Shown: positions 31,775-40,765, counted from the stretch's first letter. The stretch: DNA of 64,000 nucleotides from Jatrophihabitans endophyticus (GCF_900129455.1 NZ_FQVU01000003.1:1-64000); one strand, 5' to 3'. Made by a program: numbers and translations. Notes: generated by a model not told the origin, from the sequence alone.

Positions 31775-33778
31775 ATGGGGTACTTCGTCACCGGCGCGAC
31801 CGGCTTCATCGGACGGTTCCTGCTCGCCGAGCTGCTCGACCACCGCGAGGGCCCGATCTACTGCCTGTGCCGCGCCGGCTCGCTCGATCGCATCGACGAG
31901 CTCAAGAGCCGCCTCGGCGACGAGCACGACCGGATCGTGCCCGTCGTCGGCGACCTCACCCGCGAGCGGCTCGGTGTCACGGCCGAGGACATCGAGAAGC
32001 TGACCGGCGACGTCGAGCACTTCTTCCACCTCGCCGCGATCTACGACATCACCGCCGACGCCGACACCCAGCGCGTCGCGAACGTCGAGGGCACCCGGCA
32101 CGCGCTCGACCTCGCGGCGGCGGTCGAGGCGGCGCACTTCCACCAGACGAGCTCGATCGCGGTGGCCGGGCTCTACCGCGGCGTCTTCACCGAGGACATG
32201 TTCGAGGAGGCGCAGGACGTCGCGCACAACCCCTACTACCTCACCAAGCACGAGGCCGAGGCCGTCGTGCGCAGGGAGACCCGGGTGCCGTGGCGGGTGT
32301 ACCGGCCCGGCGCCGTCGTCGGTCACTCCGAGACCGGCGAGATCGACAAGGTCGACGGCCCCTACTACTTCTTCAAGACGATCCAGCGGGTCCGGTCGCT
32401 GACGCCGTCCTGGCTGCGCGGCGTGGGGCTGGAGGGGGGCGAGATCAACCTCGTGCCGGTCGACTTCGTCGCCAAGGCCATGGACCACCTCGCGCACGTC
32501 GCCGACCTCGACGGCCGGACCTTCCACCTCACCGACCCGGAGCCGATGACCGTCGGAGGGCTGCTCAAGGCGCTCACCAAGGCGGCGAAGGCGCCGCAGC
32601 CGTCGGTCAACATCGACGCCCGCGCACTCGACGCGCTGCCGGCGCGCCTCACGTCCTCGCTCACCCGGCTCCCCGGGGCCCGACAGCTCACCGATCTCGC
32701 GCTGGCCGAGCTCGGCATCCCGCGCGAGTCGTTCGCCTACCTCACCTACCCGACGCACTTCGACTCGACCAAGACCCGTGACCTGCTCGCCGAGGCCGGC
32801 ATCGAGTGCCCGCCGTTCGCGCTGTACGCGCAGCATCTCTGGGAGTACTGGGAGCGCACGTACAGCCCCGACCGGCGCAAGGACAAGCAGCTCGCCCGCG
32901 CCATCAAGGGCAAGACGGTGATGATCACCGGTGCCTCGTCGGGCATCGGTCGGGCGACGGCGCTGCGGGTCGGGGCCGCGGGTGCTCGGGTGGTGCTCGT
33001 CGCCCGCGGTGTCGAGAAGCTCGAGCAGACCCGCATCGAGATCGAGGACCTCGGCGGCACCGCGTTCGTCCACCGCTGCGACCTCGCCGACCTCAGCGAC
33101 ATCGAGCGGATGGCCAAGGAGGTCCTGCAGGAGCACGGCCGCGTCGACGTGCTGGTCAACAACGCGGGCCGGTCGATCCGCCGGTCCATCGCGCTGAGCT
33201 ACGACCGGATGCACGACTACGAGCGCACCATGCAGCTGAACTACTTCGGCCCGGTGCGCCTCGTGCTCTCGTTGCTGCCGGTCATGCGGCAGACGTCACC
33301 GGACGGACGCAAGGGCGGGCACATCATCAACGTCAGCTCCATCGGCGTGCAGACCAACATTCCGCGCTTCTCGGCCTACGTGGCGTCCAAGGCCGCGCTG
33401 GACGCGTTCTCCCGGTGCATCGCGTCCGAGGTCATCGACGACGGCGTGCACCTCACGACGATCCACATGCCGCTCGTGCGCACGCCGATGATCGCGCCGA
33501 CGAAGATGTACGACCGGTTCCCGACCATGACCCCGCCCGAGGCGGCGGACCTCATCTGCAAGGCGATGATCCGCAAGCCGAAGAAGGTGGGGACGGCGAT
33601 GGGCAACGCCGGCGCGCTGGCCTACCAGGTGGCGCCGAAGGGCGTCGACGTCGTCCTGAACGCCGGCTACAAGCTGTTCCCCGACTCCCACGCCGCGCGG
33701 GGCGGCGCGAAGAAGGACGACCAGCCCAGCACCGAGAGCGTCGCGTTCGCGCACATCCTGCGGGGGGTGCACTGGTAG
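31775..33778 (+). CDS. Two-domain SDR (AcrA1-like fatty acyl reductase)
   Basis: A 667-residue fusion of two short-chain dehydrogenase domains. The first (about 1-360) is an extended SDR with GATGFIGRFLL and an active-site YYLTK, of the thioester-reductase type. The second (about 375-630) is a classical SDR with TGASSGIG, NNAG, a serine in NVSSIG and YVASK. Both have intact cofactor and catalytic motifs. The architecture matches mycobacterial AcrA1 (Rv3391-type), thought to reduce long-chain acyl-CoA to alcohol through the aldehyde for wax-ester or related lipids. A dyad precedes the start. No wax synthase or other lipid genes are adjacent. Confidence 0.88.
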   Translation: MGYFVTGATGFIGRFLLAELLDHREGPIYCLCRAGSLDRIDELKSRLGDEHDRIVPVVGDLTRERLGVTAEDIEKLTGDVEHFFHLAAIYDITADADTQRVANVEGTRHALDLAAAVEAAHFHQTSSIAVAGLYRGVFTEDMFEEAQDVAHNPYYLTKHEAEAVVRRETRVPWRVYRPGAVVGHSETGEIDKVDGPYYFFKTIQRVRSLTPSWLRGVGLEGGEINLVPVDFVAKAMDHLAHVADLDGRTFHLTDPEPMTVGGLLKALTKAAKAPQPSVNIDARALDALPARLTSSLTRLPGARQLTDLALAELGIPRESFAYLTYPTHFDSTKTRDLLAEAGIECPPFALYAQHLWEYWERTYSPDRRKDKQLARAIKGKTVMITGASSGIGRATALRVGAAGARVVLVARGVEKLEQTRIEIEDLGGTAFVHRCDLADLSDIERMAKEVLQEHGRVDVLVNNAGRSIRRSIALSYDRMHDYERTMQLNYFGPVRLVLSLLPVMRQTSPDGRKGGHIINVSSIGVQTNIPRFSAYVASKAALDAFSRCIASEVIDDGVHLTTIHMPLVRTPMIAPTKMYDRFPTMTPPEAADLICKAMIRKPKKVGTAMGNAGALAYQVAPKGVDVVLNAGYKLFPDSHAARGGAKKDDQPSTESVAFAHILRGVHW

Positions 33779-33870
33779 CGGCCCACCGCCGTCGGGCACA
33801 GTGATCGGTACGTCAACGAGGCGGAGCCGGCACGCAGAGCCGGTGAGGCAGAACCCGGAGGGAGCTGGCG

Positions 33871-35697
33871 TTGACCTACGACCCGGCCCGCGACGATCAC
33901 CCGATCTTCGGCCGCGACGACGACGGTGACGGCAGCGGCCCGAACGCGTCCGACGAGCGACCGCCGAGGCACGCGCACGAGGACGGCGCCGGCCCCGACC
34001 CGGCGGGTGCCGCGGCCGGTGACGGTGCTGCGGGGGACGCCGGAGACGGCGGCGGGGTCAGCGACGCCACCTACGCCGCGCCGGCCGACTACGAGACCCG
34101 CCCCTCGCCCGGCGCGCAGACCGGGTCGCCGTCGTGGTCCGAGCCGCCGGCCTGGTCACAGCCTCCTGCGTACAGCGAGCCGCCGGCGTACAGCGAGCCG
34201 CCGGCGTACAGCGAGCCGCCGGCGTACAGCGAGCCGCCGGCGTACAGCGAGCCGCCGGCGTACAGCGAGCCGCCCGCGTACCAGCAGCCACCGGCCTACA
34301 GCGAACCGTCCGCGTACCCGCAGGAGTGGCCGCCGCACCAGGACTCGAGCCCGGCCGGGGGCGCCGACGACCGTCCGCAGCCCGGCCCCGCCGGCGATGC
34401 CGGGTACGGGGACGCGCACCCCTACCCCCGCCCGCCGTCCTACGTCGAGCCGGCGGCGTACGACGAGGCGCGGGCCGCGCAGGGCGGTGGGGACGGTCGC
34501 GGCGACGACCACGCCGCGGATCGCGAGCAGCCCCCGCACTTCGCCGCGCAGCCCGGCCAGCACTCGGGGGCGCTGCGCGACCTCCCGCCGCAGCCGCAAC
34601 ACCAGCCGCAACCCCCGCCGCAGCCGCAGCACCAGCAGCACGGTGGCGGCCCGCAGCCGACGCCGTACGGCGCCGGCGGGGCGCCGGCCGGGTACGGTGG
34701 CGCGCCCGCCGCGCCGACCCCCGCGCCGCGACCGGAGGACCTGCTCGTCCCGAACCGGTCCGACGTCGCGGCGACCCCGGCCAGCTGGGGATGGCGCGGT
34801 CGGGTCAACCGCGCCTCGGGCGGCCTGCTCAAGCCCAAGGCGGCCCCCGACGAGGTCGCCGCGCGGCAGGCGATCGTGCGCATCCAGCGCAGCTTCTCCC
34901 GGCCGATGACCGTGGTCGTCGTGCAGCCCAAGGGCGGGGCGGGCAAGACGCCGACCACCATCTGCCTCTCGGCGGCGTTCGGCGCCAACCGTGGCGGGTA
35001 CGTGGTCGGCTGGGACGACAACGAGACGCGCGGCACGCTCTCGGTGCGGGTGCGCAATCCCGACAACCAGCAGGCGACGGTGTGGGACCTGCTCAGTGAC
35101 CTGCCGGCGTTCGAGCGCTTCGACGCCCGGGTCGGCGATCTCAGCTTCTACGTGCGGGCCCAGCCCGACGCGCACTTCGACGCCCTGGTCAGCGACGACA
35201 ACCCGGGCAACATGGCCCAGATCGGCGACGACGAGTTCAGCCGGCTGCACCAGGTGCTGCAGCGCTTCTACCGCATGATCGTCGTCGACACCGGCAACAA
35301 CGTGCGCTCGCCCAACTGGCAGGCGGCCGTCAACAGCGCCGACCTGGTCGTCGTCGTGTCGACCTACCAGCGCGACGTCGGGTTCAGCGCCTCCTGGGTG
35401 CTCGACCACCTGGCGCAGACCGGCCGCGAGGAGCTCGCCCGCAACGCGGTCACCGTCCTCACCGCGGCCGACCCCACGTCGGACAAGCAGGTGCGCGGCG
35501 AGCTGCTCGAACACTTCACGCGCCGCACGCGGGCCGTCGTCGAGATCCCCTACGACCCCGAGCTCGCGCACGGCGGCCCGATCGGGTGGCTGAAGCTGGC
35601 CCCGGCGACCCGGACGGCCTGGGTCGAGGCCGGAGCCAAGATCGCCGACGCCCTCGGCGAGCAGGACGAGCGGACGCTGCGGGAGCGGCGTACCTGA
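33871..35697 (+). CDS. EspI-like ParA/MinD-type ATPase with proline-rich repeat N-terminus
   Basis: A 608-residue protein with a TTG start preceded by GGAGGGA. The N-terminal ~300 residues are disordered and rich in Pro, Gln, Gly and Tyr, with YSEPPA hexapeptides between about 101 and 148. The C-terminal half is a deviant-Walker ATPase: KGGAGKT (K354-T360), VVGWDDNETRGTLSVR, and the VVDTGNNVRSPNWQ strand with IVVDTG. This architecture is that of EspI (Rv3876) in ESX-1 and related proteins. No ESX genes lie nearby, so secretion linkage is uncertain; a polar or scaffold role is another option. Confidence 0.83.
   Translation: MTYDPARDDHPIFGRDDDGDGSGPNASDERPPRHAHEDGAGPDPAGAAAGDGAAGDAGDGGGVSDATYAAPADYETRPSPGAQTGSPSWSEPPAWSQPPAYSEPPAYSEPPAYSEPPAYSEPPAYSEPPAYSEPPAYQQPPAYSEPSAYPQEWPPHQDSSPAGGADDRPQPGPAGDAGYGDAHPYPRPPSYVEPAAYDEARAAQGGGDGRGDDHAADREQPPHFAAQPGQHSGALRDLPPQPQHQPQPPPQPQHQQHGGGPQPTPYGAGGAPAGYGGAPAAPTPAPRPEDLLVPNRSDVAATPASWGWRGRVNRASGGLLKPKAAPDEVAARQAIVRIQRSFSRPMTVVVVQPKGGAGKTPTTICLSAAFGANRGGYVVGWDDNETRGTLSVRVRNPDNQQATVWDLLSDLPAFERFDARVGDLSFYVRAQPDAHFDALVSDDNPGNMAQIGDDEFSRLHQVLQRFYRMIVVDTGNNVRSPNWQAAVNSADLVVVVSTYQRDVGFSASWVLDHLAQTGREELARNAVTVLTAADPTSDKQVRGELLEHFTRRTRAVVEIPYDPELAHGGPIGWLKLAPATRTAWVEAGAKIADALGEQDERTLRERRT
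34171..34314 (+). repeat. 18-bp tandem repeat encoding YSEPPA
   Basis: TACAGCGAGCCGCCGGCG occurs five times exactly (34171-34260), then with one change (34261-34278), and then two diverged units up to 34314. It encodes consecutive YSEPPA hexapeptides. The identity at silent positions points to recent expansion and likely copy-number variation. Confidence 0.92.
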
Positions 35698-35737
35698 CGC
35701 CGACCGCGGCAACCGCCGGGTCAGTAGCGTGGGCGAC

Positions 35738-37390
35738 ATGCCCTCGCTGCCCCGCCGTCGTGGCCGTCTGCTCGAGCTCGATCTCACGACCGTCCCGATC
35801 GAGGTCGAGCCCGAGGACGTCGTCGGCCGGTTGCGCAGCCGGCACCGTCCGCGCCTCACGGCACTGCTCCGCGCGCTGCACGAGGCCGGCGACGACCCGT
35901 CGGTGCGCGGGCTGCTGGTCAAGGTGGGCGGGAGCGCGTTGCCGTGGGCGACGGTGCAGGAGATCCGATCGGGCCTCGTCGCGTTCGCCCGCAGCGGCAA
36001 GCCGTCGACGGCATGGGCCGAGACGCTCGGGGAAGGGGGCAGCGGCACCGCCGACTACGTCCTCGCCACCGCGTGCGGGCAGGTGTGGCTGCAGCCGTCG
36101 GCCGAGCTCGCGCTCGTCGGCGTCGCGTCCGAGACGACGTTCCTGCGCGGTGCCCTCGACAAGCTCGGGGTCGAACCGCAGCTCGACAAGCGTCACGAGT
36201 ACAAGAACGCCGCCGACCGCATCATGCGCACCGAGTTCACCCCCGAGCACCGCGAGGCGGTCGACCGGTTGGCCGCGTCGGCGTGGGAGGGTGCGGTGAC
36301 GACCGTGGCGGCGGCGCGGGGGTTGTCCGTCGACGACGTCCGCTCCGTCGCCGAACGCGCGCCGCTCTCGGCGGCCGAGGCGCGCGACGCCGGTCTCGTC
36401 GACCGCATCGGCTACCGCGACGAGGTTTACGCGGAGATGCGCAAACAGGTCGGCGACGATGCGCAGCTGCTGTACGCCGACCAGTGGACTCCCCGGCGCA
36501 GTGTCGGCACGCTGCTCGCCCGCCAGCGTGACTTCGTCGCCGTCGTGGACGGTCACGGCGAGATCGTCCCCGGTCGTACCCGGCAGGGCCCGCGTGGCCG
36601 GCAGCTGGGCAGCGACACGGTGTCGGCAGCCCTGCGAGCGGCGCGCGACGACGAGCACGCGAAGGCGGTGCTGTTCCGCGTCGACTCGCCGGGTGGGTCG
36701 GCGGTGGCGTCCGACACGATCTGGCGCGAGGTGACGCTCGTCCGCGACGCCGGCAAACCGGTGATCGTGTCGATGGGCGCCGTGGCCGGGTCCGGCGGCT
36801 ATTACATCGCGTGCCCCGCCGACGTCATCGTGGCGCAACCGGCCACCATCACCGGGTCGATCGGCGTGCTCGGCGGCAAGATCGTCGTGACCGGGCTGCT
36901 CGACCGGTTGGGGCTCGGCACGGGTGCGGTCGAGCACGGCGGCGCCGCCCGGATGTTCTCCTCCCGCCGTGGTTTCACCGACGACGAGCAGCAGCGGTTG
37001 GCGGCGATGCTCGACCGCATCTACGCCGACTTCGTGCAGAAGGTCGCCGACGGCCGGGGGCTCACCCGCGACGCCGCGGACGCGGTCGCCCGTGGCCGGG
37101 TCTGGTCGGGCGCCGACGCCGCGGGCAACGGCCTGGTGGACGTCCTCGGTGGCATGCGGGACGCGGCGCGACTGGCCCGGGAGCGGGCCGGCCTGCCCGC
37201 CGACGCGCCGCTGCGCCCGGCGCTGCACGTCCCCCCGCTGGCCCGGCTGGGCCGCGCCCGTTCGAGCGAGGACCCGCGCGCGCTCGCGCGCGTGACGCTG
37301 TCGCCGTGGGGTGATCTCGCCGCCCTGGCGGCGGAGCTCGGCCTGCCTGGTGGTGGCCCGTTGCGCATGCCGGGCATCAGATTGCGGTGA
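35738..37390 (+). CDS. sppA: Signal peptide peptidase SppA (S49, 67K type)
   Basis: A 550-residue S49 peptidase with two tandem homologous domains. The catalytic lysine is K156 in the first domain (HEYKNAAD), and the nucleophile S352 is in the second (GAVAGSGGYYIAC), as in the long SppA form. It should degrade cleaved signal peptides in the membrane; a clear transmembrane N-terminus is not seen, so it may be peripheral. ATG at 35738 is used because TAGCGT lies seven bases upstream, fitting a leaderless start; a GTG nine bases earlier is possible. It overlaps the DUF5313 gene by four bases. Confidence 0.92.
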   Translation: MPSLPRRRGRLLELDLTTVPIEVEPEDVVGRLRSRHRPRLTALLRALHEAGDDPSVRGLLVKVGGSALPWATVQEIRSGLVAFARSGKPSTAWAETLGEGGSGTADYVLATACGQVWLQPSAELALVGVASETTFLRGALDKLGVEPQLDKRHEYKNAADRIMRTEFTPEHREAVDRLAASAWEGAVTTVAAARGLSVDDVRSVAERAPLSAAEARDAGLVDRIGYRDEVYAEMRKQVGDDAQLLYADQWTPRRSVGTLLARQRDFVAVVDGHGEIVPGRTRQGPRGRQLGSDTVSAALRAARDDEHAKAVLFRVDSPGGSAVASDTIWREVTLVRDAGKPVIVSMGAVAGSGGYYIACPADVIVAQPATITGSIGVLGGKIVVTGLLDRLGLGTGAVEHGGAARMFSSRRGFTDDEQQRLAAMLDRIYADFVQKVADGRGLTRDAADAVARGRVWSGADAAGNGLVDVLGGMRDAARLARERAGLPADAPLRPALHVPPLARLGRARSSEDPRALARVTLSPWGDLAALAAELGLPGGGPLRMPGIRLR

Positions 37391-37821
37391 CCGATCGCGG
37401 CGCGGACCCCGGGCACGGCTCGCCGCGGCCCCGGCCGGGGCCGCTGCGCTGGCTGCTGTACGCGTTCTGGGTCCCGCTGCCCGAGCGGTACCGGCGCTGG
37501 GTGCTCCACGACGCCACCTGCTCGACCTGGGTGCTGCGCCACATCGCCCGCACGCTGGTGGCGGTCGCCGTCCCGGTGACCCTGGTGGCGGTGTTCCTGC
37601 CCGCGAACGGTGGGATCCGCGCGCTCACCGCGTTCGTCGCCGGGGCGTGTGCGGCGCTGTTCGTGACCATGTACATCAACGAGGCCACCGACCACCGCCT
37701 GCTGCAGGCCGGCTACCCGTGGGGCACGGGGGAGCGGGTGCGCGCCGAACGGGCCGAGGTCGACGAGTTCAACGCGCGGGTGCGGCGGTGGGAGCGTCAG
37801 CAGCGCCGCCGCGGTCGATGA
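37387..37821 (+). CDS. DUF5313 family membrane protein
   Basis: A 144-residue protein containing WVLHDATCSTWVLRHIARTLV, two membrane helices (about 61-78 and 86-104), and a charged C-terminus with EVDEFNARVRRWERQQRR. This is the DUF5313 pattern common in Mycobacteriales; function unknown. The GTG start overlaps the sppA stop by four bases, so it is translationally coupled to sppA. Confidence 0.85.
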   Translation: MTDRGADPGHGSPRPRPGPLRWLLYAFWVPLPERYRRWVLHDATCSTWVLRHIARTLVAVAVPVTLVAVFLPANGGIRALTAFVAGACAALFVTMYINEATDHRLLQAGYPWGTGERVRAERAEVDEFNARVRRWERQQRRRGR

Positions 37822-37849
37822 CACCGCGCCGCGGCCGGCCGCCGGACGG

Positions 37850-38260
37850 TCAGTCGAGCCCGCGGGGCACCGACAGCCGCGGCACGCCGCCGAGTCCGAG
37901 GTTGTACCGGACCCGGCCGCCGTATTCGGCCAGCTTGTCCCAGAGGGCCGCGTGGGCGGGCCAGGGAAGGGGCTCGTCGCCGTCGAGCCAGCTCTCGCCG
38001 AAGGTGACCCAGACGACGGTCCAGTCCTCGGCGACGGCCCAGGCGCCGTTCTTGTGGTCGAGCAGCGTGCGCCGGATCTGGAAGGCCAGCCGGCGCGGAT
38101 CGGGGAAGGTGGGCGCGGTGTGCACCAGCCAGACCCGCAGGTCCCGCGACATGAGGTCCAGCTCGAAGTCGGCGAGCACGGCGGGGTCGACCAGCACCGT
38201 GGCGACGTTCTCGAACCCCTGCGGTCTCACCCCGTCGAGTCTACGAAGGCGGTCCGACAC
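37850..38260 (-). CDS. Conserved-looking protein of unknown function
   Basis: A roughly 136-residue soluble protein: FENVATVLVDPAVLADFELDLMSRDLRVWLVHTAP, then LDHKNGAWAVAEDWTVVWVTFGESWLDGDEPLPWPAHAALWDKLAEYGG. The pattern of aromatic and acidic residues looks like a real folded domain, but the family was not recognised. Two GTG starts are possible, 38260 and 38230; the former is used. It lies 50 bp downstream of a 54-residue gene on the same strand and could be cotranscribed with it, and it is convergent with DUF5313. Confidence 0.7.
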   Translation of the reverse strand: MSDRLRRLDGVRPQGFENVATVLVDPAVLADFELDLMSRDLRVWLVHTAPTFPDPRRLAFQIRRTLLDHKNGAWAVAEDWTVVWVTFGESWLDGDEPLPWPAHAALWDKLAEYGGRVRYNLGLGGVPRLSVPRGLD

Positions 38261-38310
38261 CGGCCAGGACCGCGATGCCCGGCTCGCGGGCGGGGTCGGG
38301 GCGGACGCGC

Positions 38311-38475
38311 TCAGACGAGGCAGGCGTCCAGGATGCGCTCGCGGGTGGCGGCGACGGCGTCGGCCAGGGTGTCGGTGCGCTGCAGGTAGCCGAGGAACAT
38401 GGCGACGATGACGCGGGCGGAGATGCCGGGGAACTCCGAGGTGAGCTGTTCGAGGGCTCGGTCGCGCTTGGACAT
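38311..38475 (-). CDS. Small 54-residue helical protein
   Basis: The frame reads MSKRDRALEQLTSEFPGISARVIVAMFLGYLQRTDTLADAVAATRERILDACLV. A GGAG sequence lies seven bases before the ATG, and third-position GC is strong, so it looks genuinely coded. It resembles small three-helix actinobacterial proteins but the family was not identified. The preceding region is unusually AT-rich for this genome and probably holds its promoter. It may form an operon with the gene at 37850. Confidence 0.65.
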   Translation of the reverse strand: MSKRDRALEQLTSEFPGISARVIVAMFLGYLQRTDTLADAVAATRERILDACLV

Positions 38476-38897
38476 TGGTGTCTCCGGGGGTGAGACGGCC
38501 TGCCGGGGCGGTGGGGAGCGTCCTGGCAGGTGTGCGGATGATGCGGCAGCGCGGTGGGGACGCGCTGTGTGGTGCTGGTACCCCTATCAAACCAGATTTT
38601 CACGTCCGACACGCGCCCGGCGACAAGCTGACGAGTTTGCCGGATTTCGTGGGTTCCCCTCGTTTTACGGCGCGAAAAGCGGATCTTCCGACCCGGCTGG
38701 CGCGGCGTTCGCCCGGGTATGGCGGGTTTCGGGCGGTCGGACATCGCGTGCCGTGTGAACGAGATCGCGCGGGGCATGCCGGCCGAACCCGGGCACGCCC
38801 GGTGATCAAGGCCGAAGGTCCGGCCTTCCTGCGACGACACCGGCCGTGATCGGCGCCACACCCGGACCGGTCCCGGCGACTCCGGCCCCGGTCGCCG
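38476..38897. other. 422-bp intergenic region
   Basis: No convincing gene was seen on either strand. The part from about 38575 to 38700 is clearly more AT-rich than its surroundings, likely the promoter zone of the minus-strand 54-residue gene, though no confident -35/-10 pair was found. The part near 38808 holds a terminator-like stem-loop behind the GST gene. A small RNA cannot be excluded. Confidence 0.5.
38808..38827 (-). terminator. Terminator-like stem-loop behind the GST operon
   Basis: AAGGCCG (38808-38814) pairs perfectly with CGGCCTT (38821-38827) around a six-base loop, about 70 bp downstream of the GST stop on the minus strand. No T-run follows. Confidence 0.45.
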
Positions 38898-39776
38898 TCA
38901 CCACGGGGGCAGATCGGCGAGCGGCGCGCTGAACCGGGTGAAATCGGTGGTGGTCCGGAACGGGGCGAGGGCGTAGAGCCGTCGCGCCCACGCCCACAGG
39001 TGCGGGAAGGCGTCGAGTCGTGGCCCGACGGCCTTGTGGGCGTTGGGCCCGGCGTCGTAGCGCACCAGCTGCACCCACAGCCGCACGTCGGCGTCGGTGA
39101 CGTGCTCGCCGACGAGATGGGGACGGTCGGCGAGCAGTCGGTCGAAGCCGGCGAGGGCCGTCCGCAGGTCCGCCGCGACCTGGCGCCGGTAGACCGCGCA
39201 CCCCACCTGCCGCTCGATCTCGGTGGCGACCCGGCGCGACATCGCGTCGATCGCCGGGACGAGCGCGGCCGGGCGCAACGAGGGGCGGTCGGTGCGGCCG
39301 AGGCCCGCGAAGGCCGTCGCGAGATCGATGCCGATGCCCACCGGCGAGGTGCTGCGGACCGTCGCCTCCACCCGGTCCCACAGGACCGGCACCGAGACGA
39401 TCCCCGCGTACCCGGGGTCGGCGGCGAGGTAGACCTCGCGCAGCAGGGTGAATCCGTTGACCGGATCGGGGCCGGTCGCCTCGCGGAACGCCCAGCCCCG
39501 GGCGTCGCGCAGCTCGTCGATGTAGGACATCGAGACGACGTCCTCGAGACCGGCCCACGCTCGGATGACGGCGAGCCGGTGCGACGCGGGGCACGACCAG
39601 CCGCCGTACACGTGGTAGCGGCCGGGGACGGCGTCGGTGACGCGGCCCGCGAACGCGTGGGCCGGTGCCGCCGGGCGGCGGTACTCACCCCAGCGGGCGG
39701 CGTCGACGGGGGAGGCGAAGCGGTGCGACCCCGAGGCCGCCTCCGACGCAGCGGGCCGGGTCGGGGTGGCGGTCAC
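38898..39776 (-). CDS. Glutathione S-transferase family protein (glutathionyl-hydroquinone reductase-like)
   Basis: A 292-residue protein of the Xi/ECM4 GST type. The thioredoxin-fold N-domain contains YHVYGGWSCPASHRLAVIRAW with the reactive cysteine, and the C-terminal helical domain has DLRTALAGFDRLLADRPHLVGEHVTDADVRLWVQLVRYD. Family members remove glutathione from hydroquinones; actinobacteria use mycothiol, so the thiol here is an open question. It is the last gene of a tight operon: its GTG overlaps the flavin reductase stop by four bases. Confidence 0.87.
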   Translation of the reverse strand: MTATPTRPAASEAASGSHRFASPVDAARWGEYRRPAAPAHAFAGRVTDAVPGRYHVYGGWSCPASHRLAVIRAWAGLEDVVSMSYIDELRDARGWAFREATGPDPVNGFTLLREVYLAADPGYAGIVSVPVLWDRVEATVRSTSPVGIGIDLATAFAGLGRTDRPSLRPAALVPAIDAMSRRVATEIERQVGCAVYRRQVAADLRTALAGFDRLLADRPHLVGEHVTDADVRLWVQLVRYDAGPNAHKAVGPRLDAFPHLWAWARRLYALAPFRTTTDFTRFSAPLADLPPW

Positions 39777-40246
39777 GCGAGGCTCCGATAGGTGCTCGCG
39801 TGGAACACCAGCGGCGGCACGCCCTCGGCGATGTCGAGGTCGTGGACGGCGAACACCACGATGTCGTGGTCGCCGGCCCGGACCTCCTGGGCGATCGAGC
39901 AGTCGAACCAGGCCGCCGCGCCGGCGAGCAGCACGCAGCCGTCGTCGGTCTCGCGCCGGCCGATGCCGGCGAAGCGATCGACGCCCTTCGCCGCGAACTG
40001 CCGGCTGACCCACTCCTGGTCCGAGCCGAGCACGTTGATGCCGAGCCGGGCGGATCGCCGCAGCACCGGCCAGGTGGCCGACGAGTGGGCGACGCACACC
40101 GACACCAGGGCCGGGTCGAGCGAGACGGTGGTGAACGAGCTGGCCGCCATGCCCACCGGGGCCCCGTCGACGACCCCGGCCAGCGCCGCGACGCCGGTCG
40201 GGTAGGCGCCGAAGACGCGGCGCAGGTCGAGCTCGGTCGCGGTCAC
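39773..40246 (-). CDS. Flavin reductase family (FMN-binding split-barrel) protein
   Basis: A 157-residue protein with the split-barrel flavin-reductase pattern: FGAYPTGVAALAGVVDGAPVGMAASSFTTVSLDPALVSVCVAHSSATWPVLR, then HDIVVFAVHDL. It should reduce flavin with NAD(P)H for a partner oxygenase or act as a FMN-dependent enzyme. The GTG overlaps the preceding stop by four bases, and its own stop overlaps the GST start by four bases, so the three proteins are probably made together. Confidence 0.88.
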   Translation of the reverse strand: MTATELDLRRVFGAYPTGVAALAGVVDGAPVGMAASSFTTVSLDPALVSVCVAHSSATWPVLRRSARLGINVLGSDQEWVSRQFAAKGVDRFAGIGRRETDDGCVLLAGAAAWFDCSIAQEVRAGDHDIVVFAVHDLDIAEGVPPLVFHASTYRSLA

Positions 40247-40746
40247 GAGGCGTCCTGCGCGGGGCCGGCCAGGCCGAGGGCGCGGCGCGCGGTGGGCAGC
40301 CACGCCGCGAGCGTGTCGCCCGAGTCCCACTCCGAGTCGAGCAGGTAGAGCGCGGCCGTCGGGGTCGCGGCGCCGAGCTCGGCCAGCAGCGGCTTGAGAT
40401 GGACCTCGGCGGCGAGCGCGTGCTTCCAGTGCCCGCCCAGCATGAGCGGCACCGCCGGGAGGCCGCCGAGGGCGCCGCCGCCGATGCGGTCGCAGAACAG
40501 CTTGAGCAACCCGGTGTACGTGGCCTTGTACGTCGGGCTGGCCACCACGAGCAGCGAGCTGTCCTGGACCCGGGCGACGGCGTCGGCGACCGCCTCGGAG
40601 CCCCAGTCCAGCAGGGCCGGGCCGAAGGACGCGAGATCGAGGTCGACGTCGGCCGGCCGGCCGGTGAGCTCCCGGGCCACGAGGTGCGCCGCCTGCCACG
40701 TGCGCGAATGCGGTTTCGGGTTGCCGACCAGGACCGTGACGCCCAT
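40243..40746 (-). CDS. NADPH-dependent FMN reductase (SsuE-like)
   Basis: A 167-residue flavodoxin-like reductase. VLVGNPKPHSRTW forms the flavin-phosphate loop, and the conserved SPTYKATYTGLLKLFCD segment is present. Related SsuE/MsuE proteins supply FMNH2 to sulfonate monooxygenases or act as quinone reductases. It heads the three-gene operon with flavin reductase and GST. The AT-rich region upstream contains a small TACTA/TAGTA inverted repeat and is the likely promoter. No monooxygenase gene is adjacent. Confidence 0.88.
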   Translation of the reverse strand: MGVTVLVGNPKPHSRTWQAAHLVARELTGRPADVDLDLASFGPALLDWGSEAVADAVARVQDSSLLVVASPTYKATYTGLLKLFCDRIGGGALGGLPAVPLMLGGHWKHALAAEVHLKPLLAELGAATPTAALYLLDSEWDSGDTLAAWLPTARRALGLAGPAQDAS

Positions 40747-40765
40747 TCGTCCACCGTGCTTTCTC

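Noticed and set aside
34171..34314. CRISPR-like array
   Set aside because: The 18-bp units are contiguous with no spacers and encode YSEPPA in frame.
33871..35697. ESX (type VII) secretion locus
   Set aside because: Only an EspI-like protein is seen; there are no WXG100, EccB, EccC, EccD, EccE or mycosin genes nearby.
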